From Burkholderiales bacterium (GTDB lineage: Bacteria; Pseudomonadota; Gammaproteobacteria; Burkholderiales; Burkholderiaceae_C): a stretch of DNA of 6,392 nt. The stretch covers positions 1-6,392 of the forward strand of contig CANGHQ010000111.1 in assembly GCA_947453585.1 (NCBI GenBank), read 5' to 3'. Below are positions 1-4,517 of the stretch, one piece after another; the first letter of the stretch is position 1, and the number at the start of each line of letters is the position of its first letter. The position numbers and the translations under genes were made by a program. The notes beneath the pieces were generated by a model, which was given only the letters and a program-made list of their open reading frames with translations, was not told the origin of the DNA and searched no databases.

Positions 1-167
1 CGCACTTTGGCAACTTTACGCAGAGCGGAATTGGGCTTCTTGGGAGTGGTGGTGTACACACGGGTGCATACGCCACGACGTTGGGGAGAGTTCTGCATAG
101 CAGGACTCTTGGATTTGATCGTTTCGACCTCGCGCCCCTGACGCACTAGCTGGTTGATGGTTGGCAC
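1..167 (-). CDS. rpsL: 30S ribosomal protein S12 (5' part only)
   Basis: This is the N-terminal 55 codons of ribosomal protein S12, a small-subunit protein at the decoding centre that monitors codon-anticodon pairing. The translation starts MPTINQLVRQGREVE and continues through the near-invariant RGVCTRVYTTTPKKPNSALRK block (residues 31-51). Lys43 and Lys44 of the PKKPNS loop, the classical streptomycin-resistance position, are wild type. The gene runs off the left edge of the window, so roughly the last 70 residues of a normal ~125-residue S12 are missing. The start codon is GTG at 167-165, chosen because AGGAGG (178-173) lies 5 nt before it and because the N-terminus then matches the family. 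Codon use (CGT, GCT, CCT, AGT) is less GC-biased than in the neighbouring genes, as expected for a highly expressed gene. In most proteobacteria it heads the rpsL-rpsG-fusA-tuf operon, which would continue outside the window. Confidence 0.98.
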   Translation of the reverse strand, partial: MPTINQLVRQGREVETIKSKSPAMQNSPQRRGVCTRVYTTTPKKPNSALRKVAKV

Positions 168-172
168 TAAAG

Positions 173-178
173 CCTCCT
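173..178 (-). promoter_or_regulatory. Shine-Dalgarno of rpsL
   Basis: The minus strand reads TTAGGAGGCTTTA followed by GTG. AGGAGG is a full match to the anti-Shine-Dalgarno of 16S rRNA, with a 5-nt spacer. It decides the GTG start and probably compensates for the weaker initiation codon. Apart from corA, it is the only strong ribosome-binding site in the window. Confidence 0.93.
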
Positions 179-239
179 AAAGAAAAACGTCCCTAAACGT
201 TTGGTAACAAAATTCAATAACTTCGAAAACGTGAATCCC

Positions 240-255
240 TTCGGAAGTTTCCGAA
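240..255 (-). repeat. Perfect palindrome at the predicted 5' end of the rpsL leader
   Basis: TTCGGAA and TTCCGAA face each other across 2 bases. On the minus-strand RNA the pairing can extend outward with G-U wobbles (CTT against GGG). If transcription starts near 259, this hairpin lies within the first ~20 nt of the mRNA, where such structures commonly protect against 5'-end decay. It could instead be a dimeric protein-binding site just downstream of the promoter. Confidence 0.5.
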
Positions 256-264
256 AAGCCTTCT

Positions 265-273
265 AATATACCA
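265..273 (-). promoter_or_regulatory. Probable extended -10 promoter of rpsL
   Basis: The minus strand carries TGGTATATT: a TGn extension directly followed by TATATT (5 of 6 matches to TATAAT). The 17-bp-upstream hexamer is poor, which is typical of extended -10 promoters. Transcription would start near position 259, giving a leader of about 92 nt before the GTG. The sequence from here to rpsL is clearly AT-rich compared with the coding regions, which also fits a strong ribosomal-protein promoter. The assignment is inferred from sequence alone. Confidence 0.55.
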
Positions 274-278
274 GATTG

Positions 279-309
279 GCCTGGCGCGCCGTTCATGCCA
301 ACGCCAGGC
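279..309. repeat. Inverted repeat between dacA and rpsL (possible weak terminator)
   Basis: GCCTGGCG (279-286) and CGCCAGGC (302-309) form an exact 8-bp inverted repeat with a 15-nt spacer. It begins 10 bp beyond the dacA stop codon, where a terminator would be expected, but no T-run follows on the minus strand (the next bases are CAATCTGG). It therefore does not qualify as a canonical intrinsic terminator. It also lies directly upstream of the proposed rpsL -10 element, so an operator role is possible. Confidence 0.35.
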
Positions 310-318
310 GCGGGGAAA

Positions 319-1485
319 TCAGCGAATCCACAGGCGCAAAGCGTCCCAGGCGCGGCCCAAAATGCCGGCTTGCCCCACACCTTCAAGCGCCTGCAGCGGC
401 ACCTCGGTAAACACGGTGCCCGCCACCAGGACGCGCAGGGTCGCCACGGTTTGGCCCTTGGCAATGGGTGCGAGCAGCGGCTCGGTGCGGACAATTTCCG
501 TGGTCAGCTTGGCGCTGCTGCCCGCGGGCAAGGCCACGACTACCGCAGAAGCGCGGCCGGCCTTGACGACACCTGCGTCGCCCTTCCACACCTTGGCGGT
601 CAGCACCGCCTGTCCGGCATCAAACAATTTGACCGGCTCAAAGGCGGTGTAGCCCCAGTTGAGCAATTTTTGGGATTCGTTGGCGCGGGCGTTTTCGTTG
701 GCCGTACCCAGAACGATGGACAACAGGCGCCGACTGCCGCCGGTGGTTCCGGCTGCGGCCAGGCCAGGGTAGTCGCGCTTGGCGGTGGCCACCATGCAAT
801 AGCCTGCGGCTTCGGTGTAGCCGGTTTTCAGGCCGTCCACGGTGGGGTCGCGCAGCAACAACAGGTTGCGGTTGTTGTCATTGGCCGCCGGGGTGCCGGC
901 GTAGCGGTATTTTTTGATGGCGTAGTAGCCGGTGTACTCAGGAAAGTCGGCCATCAGGCGGGTGGCCAGGGTGGCCAGGTCGCGCGCGGTGGTGCTGTGG
1001 CCGGGCTCGGTCAGGCCTTCGGGGTTTTTGTAGCTGGTGGACTTCATGCCCAGCAGTTGGGCCTGGTTGTTCATCATTTGCACAAAATGGCCGACATCGC
1101 CGCCCACGCCTTCGGCCAGCGCCATCGTGGCGTCGTTGCCCGACTGCACCACCATGCCTTTGATCAGGTCTTCCACCGGAACCTGCATCTTGGGGTCAAT
1201 AAACATGCGCGAACCGGGCATTTTCCAGGCCCGCTCGCTCACGCCAAAGGTCTGGGTGAGGCTGATTTTTTTCGATTTCAGGGCTTCAAACACCAGGTAC
1301 GCGGACATCAGCTTGGTGAGCGACGCGGGCTCCATGGCCGAATCGATGTCTTTGGACGCCAGGATCTGGTTGGCCGTGACGTCGAGCAGCAGGTAGGAGC
1401 GCGCGGCAATTTCTGGCGGCTGCGGGGTTTGGGCGGACGCGGCAAAACAGCAGGCAGCCAGGACAAGGGCAATCAAAGAACGCAT
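319..1485 (-). CDS. dacA: D-alanyl-D-alanine carboxypeptidase (PBP5/6-type, peptidase S11)
   Basis: This is a 388-residue low-molecular-weight penicillin-binding protein that trims the terminal D-alanine from peptidoglycan pentapeptides in the periplasm. A signal peptide is clear: MRSLIALVLAACCFAASA, with probable cleavage before Gln19. The three active-site motifs of the penicilloyl serine transferase fold are present in order: SLTK at 55-58 (nucleophile Ser55, Lys58), SGN at 115-117 and KTG at 220-222. Residues ~285-370 match the beta-rich C-terminal domain of PBP5. The tail GILGRAWDALRLWIR is an amphipathic helix of the type that anchors these enzymes to the inner membrane. The ATG at 1485 is preferred over the in-frame ATG at 1536 because it gives a normal signal peptide with Arg2; neither has a Shine-Dalgarno. 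It ends at TGA (321-319). Members of this family are named dacA or dacC; the symbol here is by class only. Confidence 0.95.
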   Translation of the reverse strand: MRSLIALVLAACCFAASAQTPQPPEIAARSYLLLDVTANQILASKDIDSAMEPASLTKLMSAYLVFEALKSKKISLTQTFGVSERAWKMPGSRMFIDPKMQVPVEDLIKGMVVQSGNDATMALAEGVGGDVGHFVQMMNNQAQLLGMKSTSYKNPEGLTEPGHSTTARDLATLATRLMADFPEYTGYYAIKKYRYAGTPAANDNNRNLLLLRDPTVDGLKTGYTEAAGYCMVATAKRDYPGLAAAGTTGGSRRLLSIVLGTANENARANESQKLLNWGYTAFEPVKLFDAGQAVLTAKVWKGDAGVVKAGRASAVVVALPAGSSAKLTTEIVRTEPLLAPIAKGQTVATLRVLVAGTVFTEVPLQALEGVGQAGILGRAWDALRLWIR

Positions 1486-1496
1486 AAATAGAGTTT

Positions 1497-1526
1497 GGAG
1501 AGGTAAAAAGAGAGAAAAGAAGGAAG
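1497..1526 (-). promoter_or_regulatory. Polypyrimidine tract in the dacA leader
   Basis: On the minus strand this 30-nt stretch is all C/T except for one A (at 1504). It ends 11 nt before the dacA ATG at 1485. No Shine-Dalgarno is visible there. Pyrimidine-rich leaders are known contact sites for ribosomal protein S1, which can recruit the 30S subunit when a Shine-Dalgarno is lacking; that role is an inference here. If translation began at 1536 the tract would instead encode the residues FFSLFLPL. Confidence 0.4.
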
Positions 1527-1534
1527 TTGGTGCC

Positions 1535-1564
1535 ATTAAGGCGGCAGAACCGCACCGCGTCCAA
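1535..1564 (-). promoter_or_regulatory. dacA: Possible promoter of dacA
   Basis: On the minus strand TTGGAC (1564-1559) and CTTAAT (1540-1535) are separated by 18 bp, a weak match to a sigma-70 promoter. Transcription would start near 1528, downstream of the alternative ATG at 1536, leaving only the ATG at 1485 usable. The 115-bp gap from the upstream hydrolase gene leaves room for it, but co-transcription with that gene is also possible. The -35 match is poor, so this is tentative. Confidence 0.3.
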
Positions 1565-1600
1565 ACACCGCGCCGGGCGCAAAGGCCGCTCGTCAGGCCA

Positions 1601-2257
1601 TCAGGGCGCGCCCAGATGCCGCGCCACCAGGCCGCGCAAGAGCGGCAATTGTCCGTGAAAGAAGTGCTCTACCCCGGGAACCACCGTGACCGGCAGGGTT
1701 TGGGGCCGCGCCCAGGCCATCACATCGGCCAGCGGCACCGTGTCGTCCTGCTCGCCATGGATTACCAGCGTGCACGGGTGCAAAACGGCCGGCACGGGCG
1801 CCACCGCAAAGCGGCTGGCGGCGGTTCCCACCAGCACCAACTTGGCAATCGGGCGCTCCGCAGCAAGCTGCTCGGCGGCGTGGCTGGTGACAAAAGCGCC
1901 AAAAGAAAAGCCTGCCAGCGCCAGCGCACCCGGTTCACCAGAATCTTCCAAGGGCGCGCAGTGCGCCACCACCGCCAGCAAATCCTGCAATTCACCCCGC
2001 CCTTCGTCGTAGCTGCCCTGGCTGGCGCCCACGCCCCGAAAATTGAAGCGCACCGCCTGCCAGCCGCATTGCATAAAGGCGCGCGCCAAAGTCTGCACCA
2101 CCTTGTTGTCCATGGTGCCGCCAAACAAAGGGTGCGGATGCGCGATCACCGCCACGCCGCGCGGCGCCTGGCCGGGTGGCAGGTCGGGCGCGTCAATCAA
2201 GAGCTCCAGCGCCCCAGTCGGGCCCTGGATTGTGGTTTTGGCGGTGCGCGGGTTCAT
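1601..2257 (-). CDS. Alpha/beta hydrolase, small serine-hydrolase family (COG2945-like)
   Basis: This 218-residue protein has a complete alpha/beta-hydrolase core and no signal peptide or membrane segment, so it is predicted to be cytoplasmic. The N-terminal block AHPHPLFGGTMDNKVV (39-54) is characteristic of a conserved proteobacterial family of unassigned hydrolases. The nucleophile elbow GFSFG is at 116-120 (Ser118), the acid is Asp171 in HGEQDDTVP, and the catalytic His198 lies in GVEHFF. All three catalytic residues are thus visible. The substrate is unknown; an esterase, thioesterase or peptidase activity is possible. It starts 6 bp after the ferredoxin gene's stop codon with only a weak AGCAGG upstream, so translation is probably coupled. 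It ends at TGA (1603-1601) and is the last member of the tight hemJ gene run. Confidence 0.93.
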   Translation of the reverse strand: MNPRTAKTTIQGPTGALELLIDAPDLPPGQAPRGVAVIAHPHPLFGGTMDNKVVQTLARAFMQCGWQAVRFNFRGVGASQGSYDEGRGELQDLLAVVAHCAPLEDSGEPGALALAGFSFGAFVTSHAAEQLAAERPIAKLVLVGTAASRFAVAPVPAVLHPCTLVIHGEQDDTVPLADVMAWARPQTLPVTVVPGVEHFFHGQLPLLRGLVARHLGAP

Positions 2258-2263
2258 GCCTGC

Positions 2264-2623
2264 TCAGTGGCCCAGGTGCGGCGGCACCACGAGGCGCTCC
2301 ACCACCTGGCCACCGATCAGGTGCGCGCTGACGATTTCATCAATGTCGGACGCATCCACATAGGTGTACCAAACGCCTTCCGGGTAGACCACGGCCACGG
2401 GGCCTGCGACGCAGCGGTCCAGGCAACCGGCCTTGTTGACGCGCACCTGGCCGGGGCCGGAGATGCCGGCTTGGCGCACCAGCAGCTTGCAGCGGTCAAA
2501 ACCGGCCTGGGCCTGGTGCTGGGCGCAGCAGTCTTCGCCGTTTTTGCGCTCATTGAGGCAGAAAAAAATATGCCGCTCGAAATAGGGTTTTTCGGCGGCG
2601 CTTGGAGGCAGTGCATCGGTCAT
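2264..2623 (-). CDS. Thioredoxin-like [2Fe-2S] ferredoxin (COG3411 type)
   Basis: This 119-residue soluble protein resembles Shethna/thioredoxin-like [2Fe-2S] ferredoxins. Candidate cluster ligands are Cys22, Cys33, Cys67 and Cys71, spaced C-x10-C-x33-C-x3-C; Cys32 sits beside Cys33 and could substitute. Recognisable blocks are HIFFCLNERKNGEDCC (18-33), GQVRVNKAGCLDRC (58-71) and GPVAVVYPEGVWYTYV (74-89). It is expected to carry electrons, but its partner is unknown. The ATG at 2623 overlaps the stop codon of the upstream VanZ-family gene (ATGA), which suggests translational coupling. A -10-like TAAAAT lies 7 nt upstream, so it may also have a leaderless promoter of its own. A longer in-frame reading from 2755 was rejected because its extra 44 residues are only the reading-frame shadow of the VanZ gene's 3' end. 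Confidence 0.93.
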   Translation of the reverse strand: MTDALPPSAAEKPYFERHIFFCLNERKNGEDCCAQHQAQAGFDRCKLLVRQAGISGPGQVRVNKAGCLDRCVAGPVAVVYPEGVWYTYVDASDIDEIVSAHLIGGQVVERLVVPPHLGH

Positions 2624-3726
2624 ACCCGCAATTTTAGTTGCGCTGGCCGCGCCGGGCGATATGCGCCAGCGCCACCCCCCATGGCGGCATAAGGCCAGGC
2701 CCAACCCAGCCACTGGGCGAACCCGTGGAAGCGGATAAAGCGGCCCTGTTCCCATGCATGCAGGGTCTGGGCGAAATACGGGCTGTCTGGCGCCTGGTTC
2801 AGCAAGCCCACGCTCAAACCCAGGGCCAGCAGCGCCAAGGAAGCGTTCACCCGCGCAGGAACCGGCGCCAGCGCCAGGGCCAACACCAAGGCCAAGACAG
2901 CGCCCGCACCGGTGGTGGGATTAAGCCAGGCCCAAGTGTGTCCGGGGCCCCAACTCAGCGCCGCCGACAAGCCGGTAGCGGCAAAGCCAACAGCCAGCAC
3001 CAGCAGCACCAGCGCCACCCGGTGGCGCAGCGACTGCACCACGCAAAAGCCCAGCAAACAAGGCACCAAAAGGCCCAGCGCCACGCAGGCAAGCTCCGAG
3101 CTCGGCGCAAGTGCCGCGCTCACCGCTACTGGCGCGGGCCCCGGCGCCAGCGCACCCCAGGCCAGCAGCGCATCCACCGATTCGGCCAAACGGTTCCAGA
3201 CCTGGCCCATGCCAAAGGGCACCGCCGCCGGATACAGCAAGGCGGCCGGCCAGGCCAACAGCAGCGCCAACACGCCGCGGGACTGGGGCGCCAGCCAGCG
3301 CCGCTGCCACGCGTCCCACCAGGCCAGCCAACCCGCGCGCGCCAGCGCCAGCGCCAGCAGCGCGCCCAAAGCAGCGCCTGCGGTGTTGAGCAGCCAATCC
3401 TCACGAGAGGCTACGCGCTGGGGCAAATAGCTTTGCAGGCTTTCCATCAGCAACGAGAGCCCACCAGCGCACAGCATGGCCCCCAGCACCGGCGCGCCCC
3501 GCTGGGTGCCACGCAGAATCAGCAAAACCAGCAAGGCGCCCAGCGGCACATAGCCCACCACGTTGAGCGCGACATCAAAGCCCGTCCAGTAGCGCGGCAG
3601 CGGCGCCCACAAAAAGGACCACGGTGCAATGCCTTGGTCGCGCCAATTGGCAAAGGGGTAAAGACTGGCGTACACCACCAGGGCGACGTACATCCAGGTG
3701 ACGGGCCAGGCGGCGGACTTGCGCAT
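2620..3726 (-). CDS. VanZ-family integral membrane protein
   Basis: This 368-residue polytopic membrane protein has about ten predicted hydrophobic segments (roughly 8-24, 50-71, 79-94, 112-131, 150-170, 214-232, 236-256, 272-288, 294-310 and 334-350). The N-terminal third carries the VanZ signature: YASLYPFANWR (19-29), FDVALNVVGYVPLGALL (50-66), then E95, Q98, R104, R108, D110 and N114 in the segment MESLQSYLPQRVASREDWLLN. The remaining ~240 residues are a membrane extension ending with a conserved-looking segment around HAWEQGRFIRFHGFAQWLGW (323-342). VanZ was named for low-level teicoplanin resistance in Gram-positives, but the molecular function of the family is unsettled, so resistance should not be assumed here. 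The ATG is 14 bp after the hemJ stop, behind a weak GGGG, and its TGA overlaps the ferredoxin ATG. Confidence 0.88.
   Translation of the reverse strand: MRKSAAWPVTWMYVALVVYASLYPFANWRDQGIAPWSFLWAPLPRYWTGFDVALNVVGYVPLGALLVLLILRGTQRGAPVLGAMLCAGGLSLLMESLQSYLPQRVASREDWLLNTAGAALGALLALALARAGWLAWWDAWQRRWLAPQSRGVLALLLAWPAALLYPAAVPFGMGQVWNRLAESVDALLAWGALAPGPAPVAVSAALAPSSELACVALGLLVPCLLGFCVVQSLRHRVALVLLVLAVGFAATGLSAALSWGPGHTWAWLNPTTGAGAVLALVLALALAPVPARVNASLALLALGLSVGLLNQAPDSPYFAQTLHAWEQGRFIRFHGFAQWLGWAWPYAAMGGGAGAYRPARPAQLKLRV
2631..2636 (-). promoter_or_regulatory. Possible -10 element for a leaderless ferredoxin transcript
   Basis: The minus strand reads TAAAAT (5 of 6 to TATAAT), then TGCGGGT, then the ATG at 2623. 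This places a transcription start at or next to the A of the ATG. The hexamer lies in the last codons of the VanZ-family gene, where AT-rich codons (CAA CTA AAA TTG) are out of character for that gene. No good -35 was found 16-18 bp upstream. Confidence 0.35.
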
Positions 3727-3740
3727 GGCCCCGGCGACGC

Positions 3741-4169
3741 CTAGAAAGGTTTGATTACCACCAGCAGCACGGCGGCCACCAGCATCAGCACCGGCGCTTC
3801 ATTGAACCAGCGAAACCACACGTGGCTGCGGTGCATGGCATCGGCCTCGAATTTGCGCAGGATGCGGGCGCAGGAATGGTGGTAACCCACCGCCAGCAGC
3901 ACGACTGCGAGCTTGGCGTGCATCCAGCCGTTGCCCGGGCCCAGGCCCACGCCATACCAAAGCCACAAGCTCAAGCCCAGCGCCAAGGCCGGGACGGCCA
4001 GCAGGTTGCTAAAGCGCAGCAGCTTGCGCGCCATGAGCAAGAGACGCGCGCGTTCGGCCACCGAACCGGGCTCCACCATCGCCAAGTTGACAAAGATGCG
4101 CGGCAGGTAAAACAAACCGGCAAACCAGCTTGCGACAAAAACGATGTGGAAAGATTTGACCCAAAGCAT
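3741..4169 (-). CDS. hemJ: HemJ-type protoporphyrinogen IX oxidase (CopD/UPF0093 family)
   Basis: This 142-residue membrane protein matches the HemJ family (COG1981), which oxidises protoporphyrinogen IX to protoporphyrin IX, the penultimate step of haem synthesis, and passes electrons to the respiratory chain. Four membrane segments are visible (about 4-24, 51-74, 82-100 and 124-139). Family-typical residues are His8 in VKSFHIVFV, the block SWFAGLFYLPRIFV (14-27), Trp82 and Lys86 in GWMHAKL, His97/His98, and the C-terminal FNEAPVL with the final VVIKPF. The length is normal. The ATG at 4169 gives the expected family N-terminus (MLWVKSFHI); an in-frame ATG at 4283 would add 38 unrelated residues read through a terminator hairpin. 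The nearby hemB gene, transcribed in the opposite direction, supports a haem role. CopD-family annotation is the usual alternative name. It ends with TAG (3743-3741). Confidence 0.9.
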   Translation of the reverse strand: MLWVKSFHIVFVASWFAGLFYLPRIFVNLAMVEPGSVAERARLLLMARKLLRFSNLLAVPALALGLSLWLWYGVGLGPGNGWMHAKLAVVLLAVGYHHSCARILRKFEADAMHRSHVWFRWFNEAPVLMLVAAVLLVVIKPF

Positions 4170-4175
4170 GGGCAA

Positions 4176-4181
4176 AGTGTA
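4176..4181 (-). promoter_or_regulatory. hemJ: Possible -10 element for a leaderless hemJ transcript
   Basis: The minus strand reads TACACT (4 of 6 to TATAAT), then TTGCCC, then the hemJ ATG at 4169. No Shine-Dalgarno precedes the ATG. A start of transcription 6-7 nt after the hexamer would fall on the ATG itself. No convincing -35 hexamer is seen 16-18 bp upstream, so this rests on the shared arrangement with hemB and the ferredoxin gene. Confidence 0.35.
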
Positions 4182-4233
4182 GTCGCAGGCTGCCGGCGCG
4201 GTGCGCCATCCCGGGCACAGCAGGGGCGCGGGC

Positions 4234-4261
4234 AAAAAAAACCCCAGCACGTGGGCCGGGG
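4234..4261 (-). terminator. Rho-independent terminator, minus strand
   Basis: On minus-strand RNA, CCCCGGC (4261-4255) pairs with GCUGGGG (4248-4242) over 7 bp including one G-U wobble, with loop CCACGU, followed directly by eight U (4241-4234). The G-U pair and the T-run exist only on this strand, so the terminator is directional. It lies 65 bp before the hemJ ATG, so it cannot terminate hemJ. It must end a transcript that begins further right, either a small RNA or an attenuated hemJ leader. Terminator form is seen directly; function is inferred. Confidence 0.75.
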
Positions 4262-4385
4262 TATTAAGCCTATTTGCTGTCACACATCAAGGCCCCGCTC
4301 AGGGAGGAAAAGCGGGGGACACCGAGGCGTCCAGACTCCAGAATATCAGAATTTCAATGAATACGACTAAAAAATATTCTTGTTT
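4234..4385 (-). ncRNA. Candidate small RNA (or hemJ leader attenuator)
   Basis: The minus strand between a plausible promoter and a strong intrinsic terminator could give an RNA of about 150 nt. Its predicted elements, 5' to 3', are AGAAUAU/AUAUUCU (4380-4374, 4346-4340) with a 27-nt loop; GGACGC-CUCG-GUGUCC (4332-4317), a 6-bp stem with a tetraloop; CCCCGCU/AGCGGGG (4317-4311, 4299-4293), a perfect 7-bp stem with loop UUUCCUCCCUG; a linker; and the terminator hairpin with eight U. The second and third hairpins share one base (4317). No known RNA family (6S, SRP, tmRNA, RNase P, or a riboswitch I can recall) was recognised. No open reading frame in it is convincing. If the terminator is sometimes read through, the same RNA would be the 5' leader of hemJ. 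Confidence 0.42.
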
Positions 4386-4391
4386 GTAAAA

Positions 4392-4419
4392 ATGATACGT
4401 TTTTGCGTAAATCGGTTAA
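4392..4419 (-). promoter_or_regulatory. Possible sigma-70 promoter for the candidate small RNA
   Basis: On the minus strand TTAACC (4419-4414; 4 of 6 to TTGACA) and TATCAT (4397-4392; 5 of 6 to TATAAT) are separated by 16 bp. Transcription would start near 4385 and run toward the terminator. The AT-rich context allows other pairings, for example TTTACG with TACAAA at a 17-bp spacing, so the exact start is uncertain. Confidence 0.38.
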
Positions 4420-4504
4420 TTCATTAGTTCATCCTCAGGCCGATGCCGCGCGGTTGTGGCGGGCCGTTTCGCCGAAACATCGCCGCAAGCCGCCAAAAGT
4501 CAGG

Positions 4505-4510
4505 CACAAT
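4505..4510 (+). promoter_or_regulatory. hemB: Possible -10 element for a leaderless hemB transcript
   Basis: CACAAT (4 of 6 to TATAAT) is followed by TTTGCGC and the hemB ATG at 4518. No Shine-Dalgarno lies before the ATG; the nearest GG is about 15 nt away. The 7-nt gap would put the transcription start on or beside the ATG. No good -35 hexamer is present at 16-18 bp. Promoters further upstream in the AT-rich island are an alternative. Confidence 0.38.
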
Positions 4511-4517
4511 TTTGCGC

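Larger units (their letters stand above)
4170..4517. other. 348-bp divergent intergenic region between hemJ and hemB
   Basis: No protein gene is supported here. From left to right it holds the proposed hemJ -10 (4176-4181); a minus-strand intrinsic terminator (4234-4261); a set of hairpins (4293-4332) and an inverted repeat AGAATAT/ATATTCT (4340-4346, 4374-4380); an AT-rich island from about 4335 to 4435 that contrasts with the GC-rich genes; a small GTTTC/GAAAC inverted repeat (4466-4470, 4474-4478); and the proposed hemB -10 (4505-4510). CAGAAT is repeated in tandem with an 8-nt period (4339, 4347). The island is the likely place for promoters and regulator binding, but no named operator such as an FNR box was recognised. 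Confidence 0.85.

Noticed and set aside
279..309. Intrinsic terminator for dacA
   Set aside because: The 8-bp inverted repeat is real, but it has a 15-nt loop and no T-run on the minus strand, so it is reported only as a repeat.
295..1491. Long plus-strand reading frame (398 codons) opposite dacA
   Set aside because: It is antisense to a gene with all three penicillin-binding motifs and a signal peptide. Its product is Gly/His/Gln-rich low-complexity sequence with no family likeness, as expected from the complement of high-GC codons.
2620..3726. Glycopeptide-resistance gene (vanZ)
   Set aside because: Only the domain family is shared. There is no vanA/vanH/vanX context, and the host is Gram-negative, where glycopeptides are normally excluded by the outer membrane.
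2638..3744. Long plus-strand reading frame (368 codons) opposite the VanZ-family gene
   Set aside because: The Gln/Arg/His-rich product is the antisense image of Leu/Ala/Trp-rich membrane codons. It has no ribosome-binding site and no recognisable domain.
4170..4283. N-terminal extension of HemJ from an in-frame ATG at 4283
   Set aside because: The extra 38 residues do not resemble the family N-terminus and would be read through the terminator hairpin and its T-run. The ATG at 4169 gives the expected MLWVKSFHI start.
4358..4390. Ten-codon reading frame ATGAATACG...TTGTAA (MNTTKKYSCL) in the AT-rich island
   Set aside because: No Shine-Dalgarno precedes it, and it lacks the repeated regulatory codons of a leader peptide. 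Short frames of this size are expected by chance in AT-rich DNA.
4443..4517. N-terminal extension of HemB from an in-frame ATG at 4443
   Set aside because: The added 25 residues are Arg/Gly-rich with no family likeness and no ribosome-binding site. They would also contain the proposed -10 element.
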